From NCBI GenBank assembly GCA_963811365.1, contig CAWEQW010000007.1, forward strand, positions 1-64,000: a DNA stretch of 64,000 nt. Reading direction: 5' to 3'. Shown one piece after another: positions 8,812 to 16,216 of the stretch (position 1 is the first letter of the stretch; the number at the start of each line of letters is the position of its first letter). This stretch comes from CAWEQW01 sp963811365. Its GTDB lineage: Bacteria > Actinomycetota > Actinomycetes > Propionibacteriales > Nocardioidaceae. Both the position numbers and the translations under genes were made by a program. Below the pieces are notes generated by a model. The model worked only from the letters and a program-made list of their open reading frames with translations. It made no database searches and was not told the DNA's origin.

Positions 8812-9822
8812 ATGTATGACGAGATCCTCTTTACGGTCGACAAGAACAAGGCCGTCAAGATCGCCCGCGAGGGTCTGGAAGAGCTGGGCCTCCAAGAGAG
8901 GCAGCACCTGCAGGAGTGGGTGTTGGCTAACCCGGAGATCATTGGGCCAGGAACCGTGGTCATCACTAGCGAGTTCGACCGCTGGCAGGCCGCGGACGGA
9001 TCCCCCGTCGCGGACCGTCTCGACGTCTTGGCTTTGGACGAGGAGGGCCACCTTGTCGTCGTCGAACTCAAGAGGGGGGCAGCGCCTCCGACGACGCACA
9101 TGCAAGCGATCAATTACGCCGCAATGGTTAGCCGGCTAACACCTGAGGACGTGGCTGAAATGTACGCGGCCACCCGAGAAAAGTCGGGGGAACCACTGAC
9201 CCGCGCAGCAGCGCTCGAGCATTTGACGACAAAGCAACTGCTGTCAGTTGAAGGTATCCGTCATCCCCGATTGATGGTCATCGCTTCTGACTTTCCTCCC
9301 TCGGTCACCGCCGCCGTGGTGTGGCTCAACGAGCAGAACGTCGACTTCTCACTCACGCGATTTCGCGCCTATCGCGTCAACGACCAGACGGTCGTGTCCT
9401 TCAGCCGTCTCTACCCCGTTCCGGAAGTTGAGGAGTTCACGATTGGTCGGCGCGCGGACGCCCCGAAGAAGCTCAAGGACGGGCCGCCTTGGGATGAAGA
9501 CTCACTGCGGCGCCTGTCCGAGCAGGCTAACGCGGCGACCTTGGCTCTCCTCGATCTGTGCGCGACGGCTGACGGTGAGCAGGTCGGCGTCAAGAATATT
9601 GCCGAGGCTGCAGGCGCGACCGAGTACAGCGTGCGCGGGCAACTCGCCGGGCTAACGATGCGGCTGAAGAACCCGAAGAACGGCTTCGAACAGACTGATT
9701 GGCCTACGACGGTGCAGTGGCTACCCGGAGGGGTGGCAAGTTACAACCTGGACCCCGCGCTTGCGACGGTCTGGTTAGGCATCCGCGGAGATGACGTGAC
9801 CAAGCCCGGACAGGAGGTGTAG
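8812..9822 (+). CDS. PD-(D/E)XK nuclease-domain protein (NucS/DUF91-like)
   Basis: 336-residue protein with a nuclease core in its first half: Asp in ADRLDVLALDEEGHLVVVEL followed by KRG forms the D...ExK motif, and QAINYAAMVSRLT is the helix seen after it in NucS/DUF91-like and related endonucleases. The second half (from about residue 190) has beta-rich sequence and a likely winged-helix segment (NIAEAAGATEYSVRGQLAGL). The ATG at 8812 is chosen because upstream in-frame sequence overlaps IS5 DNA; its ribosome-binding site is weak (AAGG). It is transcribed in the same direction as the KAP/Hsp70-like genes and was next to them before IS5 inserted, so it may be the effector of the same cargo module. 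Confidence 0.75.
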   Translation: MYDEILFTVDKNKAVKIAREGLEELGLQERQHLQEWVLANPEIIGPGTVVITSEFDRWQAADGSPVADRLDVLALDEEGHLVVVELKRGAAPPTTHMQAINYAAMVSRLTPEDVAEMYAATREKSGEPLTRAAALEHLTTKQLLSVEGIRHPRLMVIASDFPPSVTAAVVWLNEQNVDFSLTRFRAYRVNDQTVVSFSRLYPVPEVEEFTIGRRADAPKKLKDGPPWDEDSLRRLSEQANAATLALLDLCATADGEQVGVKNIAEAAGATEYSVRGQLAGLTMRLKNPKNGFEQTDWPTTVQWLPGGVASYNLDPALATVWLGIRGDDVTKPGQEV

Positions 9823-9899
9823 CTCCTTCGCCAAGGCCCTTAACGCCCCGTCCTAGCAGCCGCCACCCCAGTTCTCGATGGGTGACCCATTCCGCCGCT

Positions 9900-11015
9900 C
9901 AGCGGTATTCATCTGACCGGAGTAGCCTGGGCCCGGTGACTTCGCTGCAGCCGCGCGCGGGCGTGCATTACCCGAGGTTGGCGGGTGAGTTCCGGTCGTG
10001 GTTCGGCACTGACGCGGACTGCCTGGACTATCTGGACTGGCTGCGCTGGCCCGAGGGGTTCGTGTGCCCGCGGTGCCACAACGCCGGCGGCTGGAGGGTG
10101 GCCGATGGCGGGTACCGGTGCACGTCCTGTGGAGCACGCACGGCGGTCACGGCGGGCACGATGTTCGATCGTCGCCGGACGCCGCTGACGGTGTGGTTCG
10201 AGGCGTGCTGGCTGTTCGCCTCGCAGAAGGACGGCCTGTCCGCGTTGAGCCTGCAGCGGGCGCTGGAGATCGGCTCCTATCCCACCGCCTGGGCGATGCT
10301 GCACCGGCTGCGTTCGGTGCTGGTGCGTCCGGGCAGGGACCGGTTGACCGGCACCGTCGAGGTCGATGAGACCTACATCGGCGGCGAGGAGCCAGGGCTG
10401 CGGGGTGGCCGGGCCAAGGGCAAGAAGGCCCTGGTGGGCATCGCCGTCGAGCTCAAGGAGCCCCGCGGCTACGGCCGTGCGCGGATGGCGATCCTGGCCG
10501 ATGGGTCCGCGAAGTCGTTGCATGCCTTCGTCACCGAGCACATCGAGCCAGGTGCCCGGGTCATCACCGACGGGTGGATGGGCTACCGCGGCCTCGACAG
10601 ACTCGGCTACAGCCACGAACCACGCAGCCAGCGCGCGGCGCGTGCTCGCGGGGAGGACCCCGGGGAGCTGCTCACCGCGGTGCATCGCGTGGCCTCGCTG
10701 GCCAAGCGGTGGCTCCTGGGCAAGCACCAGGGATCGGTCGATGAGGCGCACCTGCAGAGCTACCTCAACGAGTTCGTGTTCCGCTTCAACCGACGACGAT
10801 CGCGTAGCAGAGGCCTGGTCTTCTACCGTGTGCTCGAACTCGCCGTCGCCCACACCCCGGTCCGCTACCGCGACCTGGTGGCTGACCCAAAGCCGAAGAA
10901 GACGCGGCCCTCGCCGCCGGTGACACGGGGACACCCGCCCAGCCTGGACAGGCCACGAGCCGCTCAACCTTGGAGAACGCCCTGACCTGCACTACTCCGC
11001 TCAGATGAATACCCC
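9900..11015 (+). mobile_element. IS1595-family insertion sequence, intact
   Basis: About 1.1 kb. Terminal inverted repeats match over 22 bases with one mismatch (9904-9925 against 10992-11013; outer part GGTATTCATCTGA). TTCCGCCGCT is repeated directly on both sides (9890-9899 and 11016-11025), consistent with the 8-bp target duplication of this family within a 10-base match. It contains one transposase gene. Confidence 0.85.
9936..10985 (+). CDS. IS1595-family transposase
   Basis: 349-residue transposase. An N-terminal zinc ribbon (CPRC...CTSCGARTAVTAGTMFD) precedes the ISXO2-like DDE domain, with VEVDETYIGGEE as first acidic motif, RVITDGWMGYRGL as second, and the C-terminal YLNEFVFRFNRRRSRSRG motif. 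The GTG at 9936 is taken as the start because the left inverted repeat ends at 9925; a longer frame would begin outside the element. Complete and flanked by intact ends. Confidence 0.9.
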   Translation: MTSLQPRAGVHYPRLAGEFRSWFGTDADCLDYLDWLRWPEGFVCPRCHNAGGWRVADGGYRCTSCGARTAVTAGTMFDRRRTPLTVWFEACWLFASQKDGLSALSLQRALEIGSYPTAWAMLHRLRSVLVRPGRDRLTGTVEVDETYIGGEEPGLRGGRAKGKKALVGIAVELKEPRGYGRARMAILADGSAKSLHAFVTEHIEPGARVITDGWMGYRGLDRLGYSHEPRSQRAARARGEDPGELLTAVHRVASLAKRWLLGKHQGSVDEAHLQSYLNEFVFRFNRRRSRSRGLVFYRVLELAVAHTPVRYRDLVADPKPKKTRPSPPVTRGHPPSLDRPRAAQPWRTP

Positions 11016-11146
11016 TTCCGCCGCTTATGACTGTCAAGCGGGCCGCCCTGCGCTCGACGCTCTGGTCCATTCCGTCCCGCAAGCGGATCTCCGTGCCCTG
11101 AGGCTGTAGTAGGAGCGAGTGGGGGCCGGCATGTGTCTTCTTACGA

Positions 11147-11163
11147 TCCGCGTTTACTCCGCG
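11147..11163. repeat. 17-bp direct repeat, right copy
   Basis: Identical to 2309-2325 and in the same orientation; it closes the 8.8 kb island that starts with the tyrosine integrase. The inner CCGCG...CCGCG gives it a partly repetitive structure. Confidence 0.6.
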
Positions 11164-11291
11164 GAATCGGCACGAGGAACTCCGAGATCATGCGTGCCGC
11201 TCGGGTAGTGTCGTGCTCGACAACGACACCGATGTCGAGCGTCGGCCCAGGTCAGAGCAGGTTCGCCGAATTTCTCCGAGTTCCGGCGACA

Positions 11292-11350
<59 letters not shown>

Positions 11351-11948
11351 GAAACACCGGGTCAGCGCAGGTTTCTGGGGTCCTGATTCAGGAGCTCCGG
11401 ATGCACTGTCAGCACCTTCGACGTCACTCTCGGACCAATCGGAGCCGTTTTCGGCTCGCCTCGGCGGCCCGCGGAGTGGTTGGCGCACCTAGCCGGCATG
11501 GACCTCACGATCTCCCGCCCGGACACGCCGTCACGAGACTCGAGATTGCCGGCTGGTAGCGGACGTCCTCGAGGATCTGCCCAAGTGCGACCCGGACCAC
11601 GAGCTGGTTCATCAGGTCTTGCGTCGCCCGCGGCGAGTCCAGGACAAGGTCGACATAGGTCCCCATGTCGATGTCGGACTCATCCGACCGCCGGGCGCAT
11701 CGCGTCGCTGGCTGTGACCGGGAACCTCGGTGGATCACCCCGCCGCTGCTCGTAGGCGATGTTCCGGCAGGCCCGGGCTGCAGTAGACCCGCGGGCGGCC
11801 GCGGCACTTGGGCGTCGGCATGGATCGGCCCCGGACGTTCGCCGTCGAAGGCATGTGCGTGTACTGGCTGCGCTGAACTAACGATCCGGCGGGCGGATCG
11901 CCTTTCAGCACCGGGCGACCAACGCCTGAACCAGCGTGTCGATTGGGC
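11351..11948. other. Intergenic stretch without recognised gene
   Basis: About 600 bases right of the island. A minus-strand frame near 11505-11807 contains protein-like sequence at its C-terminal end (TYVDLVLDSPRATQDLMNQL) but has no clear start or known family; it may be a gene remnant. Nothing else is supportable. Confidence 0.4.
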
Positions 11949-12332
11949 TCACTGTGCCCGCGGCACGACCTCGCCGCGGGCCAGGGCGAAGGGAAGTCGG
12001 TCAAAGACGATCCGCATGGCGGTGATGCGTCCGTCGCGGACTTGGTGGAACTCGGCGGCGGGAGCGCTGGCAACGGCACGATTCGCGGTGTCGTAGATGA
12101 CCACCGCACCGCCCTCGTCGCCGTAGGCCGCGAGCAGTTCTGAGGAGGTGAGCATGTCAGCGAAGGGCCCCATGAACCCGCGCAGCGCCGCCGCACCTCT
12201 CATTCGTCCAGGAGGGGCATCGCACACGACGTCCTCCGCTACGTAGTCCATGGCCGCATCCATGTCATGCGACGTCCAGGCCCGGTGGTAGGCGAGGGCG
12301 ATCTGTTTCGGCGTTGACGGAGTGATCATCAT
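11949..12332 (-). CDS. SnoaL/NTF2-like domain protein
   Basis: 127-residue protein of the SnoaL-like (NTF2-fold) group: an N-terminal helix (AYHRAWTSHDMDAAMDYVAED) followed by strands typical of the cone-shaped fold and a C-terminal VFDRLPFA. Enzymatic activity cannot be assigned; members range from isomerases to small-molecule binders. Two adjacent ATG codons (12332, 12329) follow GAGAGGA. It is divergent from an ECF sigma gene whose own C-terminus carries a SnoaL-like domain, an arrangement that suggests a functional link or control by that sigma factor. Confidence 0.78.
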   Translation of the reverse strand: MMITPSTPKQIALAYHRAWTSHDMDAAMDYVAEDVVCDAPPGRMRGAAALRGFMGPFADMLTSSELLAAYGDEGGAVVIYDTANRAVASAPAAEFHQVRDGRITAMRIVFDRLPFALARGEVVPRAQ

Positions 12333-12454
12333 GATTCCTCTCGTTCGGTGACGTTGCAGGGGTAGACACCGTGGAGCCGCGGATCGGAACGGCCGCGCGC
12401 CCGTCGCGGTCTGCGCTCGTGAACAAGACTCGGCCGGTCTGCGAGGATTCGGGC

Positions 12455-13411
12455 ATGACCGACGCCGAGCTGCAAGCCGCTCGAACCGGGGATGAGTCGG
12501 CCTTTCGCGCGTTGGTCGAGCCGCACCGGCGCGAGCTGCACGTCCACTGCTACCGGATGCTGGGCTCGACCGACGACGCCGATGACCTGTTGCAGGAGAC
12601 CTTGCTCGCGGCCTGGCGGGGTCTGGACACCTTCGCCGGACGCTCTTCAGTGCGCACCTGGCTCTACCGCATTGCCACCACTCGCTGCCTCAACGCGGTT
12701 CGCGATAGCCGACGGCGCCCACCTCTCGCGCCGACACCGCCCTTCGAGCCGCCGACGCCCTCCTCGAGGTTTGAGCTCCCGTGGCTACAGCCGTACCCCG
12801 ACGCGCTGATCGAGCACGACAACCCCTCAGCCCGGGTGTTGGCCCGCGAGGGCATTGAACTCGCGTTCGTTGCGGCGTTACAAACACTGCCGCCTCGACA
12901 GACAGCCGTGCTGGTCCTCTGCGACGTGCTTCGGTTCAGCCTCGCCGAGGTCGCGGCAATCCTCGACGTGACGCCCACCACCGTCAAGGGCCTGCTGCAA
13001 CGAGCCAGGACGGCGATGCCCGCAGCCGTGCCGGCCCCCACAGCAACCGCAGAAACACAGTTGGCCCAGGAGTTCGCCAGCGCGTTTGAAGCGGACAACG
13101 TTGAGAGGGTCGTCGCCCTGCTCACCGACGAGGCGTGGCTCGCGATGCCACCAGCGACGGAACAGTACGACGCTCCCCACGCCATCGCGACCTTCCTAAG
13201 TGCCAGTGCGCTGCGGCGACCGGGTGACGGCTACACCTTGCTTCCGACCCGAGCGGGCGGGCATGCGGCATTCGGCTGCTATCTCGAAGGTCGGGCACGC
13301 GGCCTCCTGGTGCTCATCCCGAACCTGGAGGGGACAGCGGTGACCGGCATCGCCCGTTTCTTGGACGACCGGCTCCACCGGCGATTCGACCTACCCGATG
13401 CAATCGGTTAG
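12455..13411 (+). CDS. ECF sigma factor with C-terminal SnoaL-like domain (SigX5/SigG type)
   Basis: 318-residue extracytoplasmic-function sigma factor. Region 2 (residues 14-80) includes HVHCYRMLGSTDDADDLLQE and the DNA-melting helix RSSVRTWLYRIATTRCLN; the linker WLQPYPDALI is diagnostic of the SigX5/SigG type; region 4 is LPPRQTAVLVLCDVL to VTPTTVKGLLQRAR. From about residue 200 a SnoaL-like domain follows, which in this group modulates sigma activity in place of an anti-sigma factor. The ATG at 12455 gives the usual N-terminus; an upstream in-frame extension is not family-like. Confidence 0.92.
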   Translation: MTDAELQAARTGDESAFRALVEPHRRELHVHCYRMLGSTDDADDLLQETLLAAWRGLDTFAGRSSVRTWLYRIATTRCLNAVRDSRRRPPLAPTPPFEPPTPSSRFELPWLQPYPDALIEHDNPSARVLAREGIELAFVAALQTLPPRQTAVLVLCDVLRFSLAEVAAILDVTPTTVKGLLQRARTAMPAAVPAPTATAETQLAQEFASAFEADNVERVVALLTDEAWLAMPPATEQYDAPHAIATFLSASALRRPGDGYTLLPTRAGGHAAFGCYLEGRARGLLVLIPNLEGTAVTGIARFLDDRLHRRFDLPDAIG

Positions 13412-13599
13412 GTAGCAGCAAGCTGCGCCGCGGCCGTGGCCAAACTGGGTGTGCGCTCATCGGCAGATCCGGTAAACGGGGCCGCTCCGTACGCGGTATG
13501 ACGCATCTTCGGAGCGCTCGGGTCGCGGCAGATCCGCGCGCGCTGCCGCGCACACCATGCGGCCATGTCCGTGTGCATGGGCGTCGGGAACGGACAGAC

Positions 13600-13728
13600 T
13601 CATCCCCCTCGTACCCAGGTCCTCGCTGCGGCTATAGGACGCTGCCAGGCAGAGGCGACTACGGCCTGTGTCCTGTGTGCTGGTGGGAGGACGACGGCGC
13701 AGCGCCTTGGGAAATCAGGCTCTCCTGA
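13600..13728 (+). pseudogene. CPCC-type cysteine-rich protein fragment
   Basis: About 42 codons reading PRCGYRTLPGRGDYGLCPVC followed by WWEDDGA, the core of the bacterial CPCC (cysteine-rich) family. The first CPxC pair is degenerate (only Cys-Gly remains) and the frame stops soon after the EDDG motif, where the family continues for 40 or more residues. No start codon or ribosome-binding site suits it. A broken remnant. Confidence 0.5.
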
Positions 13729-13828
13729 TGCTTCCGTGGGTGGTTGAGCGCGCCTGAACCAGCGCACGCCGTTCCCTGTCTAGGTTCCTGGCTTGTCGAG
13801 AGTCCGGAACTGAAGAGCGGAGAACGGC

Positions 13829-14720
13829 GTGCAGAACGCCACCTTATGGCGTGCCCTGCTGGGCGTCGAGAAGACGGTCGTCGAACACGTCGAGTACGAC
13901 GAGGACGAGCAGCTGCTGGTCGCGCATGTGCGGCCGCGCAAGCGAGCGCGGGGACGGTGTGGACGGTGCGGGCGGCGGTCACCGGCCTATGACCGCGGCG
14001 AGGGTCGGCGGCGGTGGCGGTCCTGGACCTGGGCACGATCCAGACGGTCGGCCACACCTACGCCTTCGACGAGCAGGTCGCCTGGTTGGCCACCCAGTGC
14101 TCGGAGAGTGCGTTCAGGAAGAGAGGGGATCGCTTGGCGCACCGCGGGTGCGATCATCACCCGGGTCTGGGCCGACGTCGAGAAGCTCCACGACCGGTTC
14201 GCCGACCTGCGGCGGATCGGATCGACGAGACCTCCTACAAGCGCGATCAGCGGTACCTGACCGTGGTCGTCGACCACGACTCCAGCCGGCTGGTGTGGGC
14301 CGCACCCGGCCGGGAGAAGGCCACCCTGGAGCGTTTCTTCGACGCCCTCGGCGAACAGCCCGCCCTTATCACCCACGTGTCCGCCGACGACGCGGACTCG
14401 ATCAGCGCCGTGGTCACTCGCCGCTGTCCGAACGCGGCCCGCTGCGCCGCCCCCTTCCATGTCGTCAAGTGGGCCACCGACGCCCTCGGCGAGGTCCGCC
14501 GTCAGGCGTGGAACACCGCACCGCCCGTGGCGCGGTCACGCAGCGTCGCGCCGGCAGCGCGTCCCGGCACGCCAAGGCACTCAAGCACGCCCGCTACGCG
14601 CTGTGGAAGAGCCCCGAGAACCTCACCGGCCGCCACCTCGGTCGGGAGTTGGAAGACCAGGCGCAGGCCCTCCTTGAGCAGGTAGGCGGGGACAACCTGG
14701 ACGACCTCACCCGCGCCCGT
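13829..14720 (+). pseudogene. ISL3-family transposase, degenerate
   Basis: Fragments of an ISL3 transposase in several frames: the N-terminus with a zinc-binding segment (RCGRCGRRSPAYDRG) starting from GTG at 13829, then LDLGTIQTVGHTYAFDEQVAWL, then the DDE region (IDETSYKRDQRYLTVVVDHD, ALITHVSADDADSI, AAPFHVVKWATDALG) and a last piece near 14560-14715 (HAKALKHARYALWKSPENL). At least three frame changes are needed, and about 100 C-terminal codons and the right end of the element are missing where the sequence abuts the EthD gene. Inactive. Confidence 0.8.
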
Positions 14721-14725
14721 AGCGA

Positions 14726-15019
14726 TCAGACGTCCTCGACGCTTCCGGCGAAGATCATCCGCCGGGCCACGTCATACGTCGCCGAATCGGCGCGCACCGC
14801 AGCCATCCCGGCGGAGGTCCGGGCGGTGCTCAGGGCGTCGCCGTCGGCGAACCACAGCTCGGCGACCAAGTATGGCGCGCCGTCACCGTGGGGAAGGCTG
14901 ATGGTGAAGCGCTCGAGACCGGGGACTGCTTGCACAAGCGGCACGTGCCGCTCGCGGTAGGCAGTCTCGAAGTCGTCGCCGTCGGCGGGGTCGAAGTACT
15001 GGACGGTGATCTTGTGCAT
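14726..15019 (-). CDS. EthD-family protein
   Basis: 97-residue ferredoxin-like alpha/beta-barrel dimer protein of the EthD family: MHKITVQYFDPADGDDFETA, then HVPLVQAVPGLERFTIS with the conserved HxPL...PG pattern, and AELWFADGDALSTARTS at the C-terminal part. EthD proteins accompany oxidative degradation pathways but the biochemical role is unclear. The ATG at 15019 is preferred; GAGAGGAG lies rather far upstream (about 12 bases), so a different start is possible. Confidence 0.82.
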   Translation of the reverse strand: MHKITVQYFDPADGDDFETAYRERHVPLVQAVPGLERFTISLPHGDGAPYLVAELWFADGDALSTARTSAGMAAVRADSATYDVARRMIFAGSVEDV

Positions 15020-15248
15020 CGATCGAGCATCTCCTCTCTCGCCGGGCATCCGTATCCGGCGGCACTCCCGCGACCTTATGTGGTTCCGGGCACGGAGAAC
15101 TCAGGGGGCGTGGCACTACCGGCCCGGCTGCAGAACTCATCCGCTCATCGGCTGCCAAAGGGGAATCCGCGCCGGCGGACGGCGGAGGCCCACGGGTGCG
15201 ATCGCGCCGACACCCCGGCGGATAGACACACCTCGAGACACGGGCCAG

Positions 15249-15410
15249 TTGGAGCGGACCGCTCTCAGCGTGGAGGACGAGCATCACCTGGGCGCCTTCG
15301 GATGTGGGGCCCTCGGTGACCTGATAGGTCTCGGCGAGTGTCTCTGCAAGCTTCCCCTCTCGCCATCTCTGCAACGCCTCTGTGGACTCCCAGACGTACA
15401 CCCCGCCGAA
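15249..15410 (-). pseudogene. YdhR/ABM-type monooxygenase-like C-terminal fragment
   Basis: About 54 codons reading FGGVYVWESTEALQRWREG then TLAETYQVTEGPTSEGAQVM, matching the C-terminal half of small dimeric alpha/beta-barrel monooxygenase-like proteins (YdhR type). A stop codon lies directly upstream in frame and the N-terminal half is absent. It has the same strand and fold class as the adjacent EthD gene but is truncated. Confidence 0.5.
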
Positions 15411-15516
15411 TCAGCGGTCCGAACGGTCAGGCGCTGGTCGAGTTGATGGCGCCGACACATGGCGGATCAAGAATCACGATGAGCGGCTCGCCTGGTTCGT
15501 CGAGCCAATGGCGGCA

Positions 15517-15555
15517 CGAGCAGTTGCCGGCCGTGGTTCAACCGGCAACTGCTCG
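15517..15555. terminator. Long hairpin between convergent-side fragments and VOC gene
   Basis: 14-bp perfect stem (CGAGCAGTTGCCGG and its complement at 15542-15555) with an 11-base loop, about 70 bases downstream of the VOC gene on the minus strand. Probably its transcription terminator. Confidence 0.6.
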
Positions 15556-15626
15556 CATCGGCGCCGGGTGTCGGCTCCCACACGTCTGTCCGCTCCCCTC
15601 GAGTCGCCTGGAACCGGCTAGGCGCA

Positions 15627-16028
15627 TCAGGCCGCCGGCGGGGCGAAGAACTCCAGCGCGATCCCGTCGGGGTCGCGGAAGGAGATCCCCGATCCGTAGT
15701 GCGCATCGACGAGGCCGCCGTGGGAGATCCCCATCTGGTCCAGCCGAGCGGCCCAGTCCTCCAGCTCGTTGCGGTCACGACACGCGAAGGAGACGTGGTC
15801 CAGGCCGGTCTGGAGCTCGTTGAACTTGTCGCCGAGGGCACCCGGGTGGGTGTGCAGACCGAACAGCTGGCCGCCCCCGATGACGTAGACCGTGTGGTGG
15901 AAGCCACCGGTGGTCTCGTCCTCGTCCAACACCGGCTCGGCGTCGAAGAGGGCGGTGTACCAGCGAGTGCTGCGCTCGAGGTCGGTCACCGTGACAGCGA
16001 TGTGGGCGAGTGCAGGAAACGAAGACAT
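15627..16028 (-). CDS. VOC-family (glyoxalase/dioxygenase fold) protein
   Basis: 133-residue vicinal-oxygen-chelate protein: AHIAVTVTDLERSTRWY at the N-terminus, LDHVSFACRDRNELEDW in the second module and a terminal SFRDPDGIALEFF motif. Metal-ligand positions are plausible at His8, His in GLDHVSF and Glu near the C-terminus. The substrate is unknown. The ATG at 16028 follows GGAGGT. It is divergent from the LuxR-type regulator at 16217, with about 190 bases between. Confidence 0.88.
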   Translation of the reverse strand: MSSFPALAHIAVTVTDLERSTRWYTALFDAEPVLDEDETTGGFHHTVYVIGGGQLFGLHTHPGALGDKFNELQTGLDHVSFACRDRNELEDWAARLDQMGISHGGLVDAHYGSGISFRDPDGIALEFFAPPAA

Positions 16029-16216
16029 GAATACCTCCAGTAGTTGACAGATCGGACGGATCCACTCCGAACCGGCCGATCACTTGTGCCACCACCTTCG
16101 AGGACGACGTCCCCCACGCCATCGGTAGTAGATGCCCATCTGTGCCGCCGGAATACGTACGAAGCGCGTGACGTGAGGCAGCGCTCGGTGCGTGCGGTGC
16201 GTCGTACTCTTCTTCG

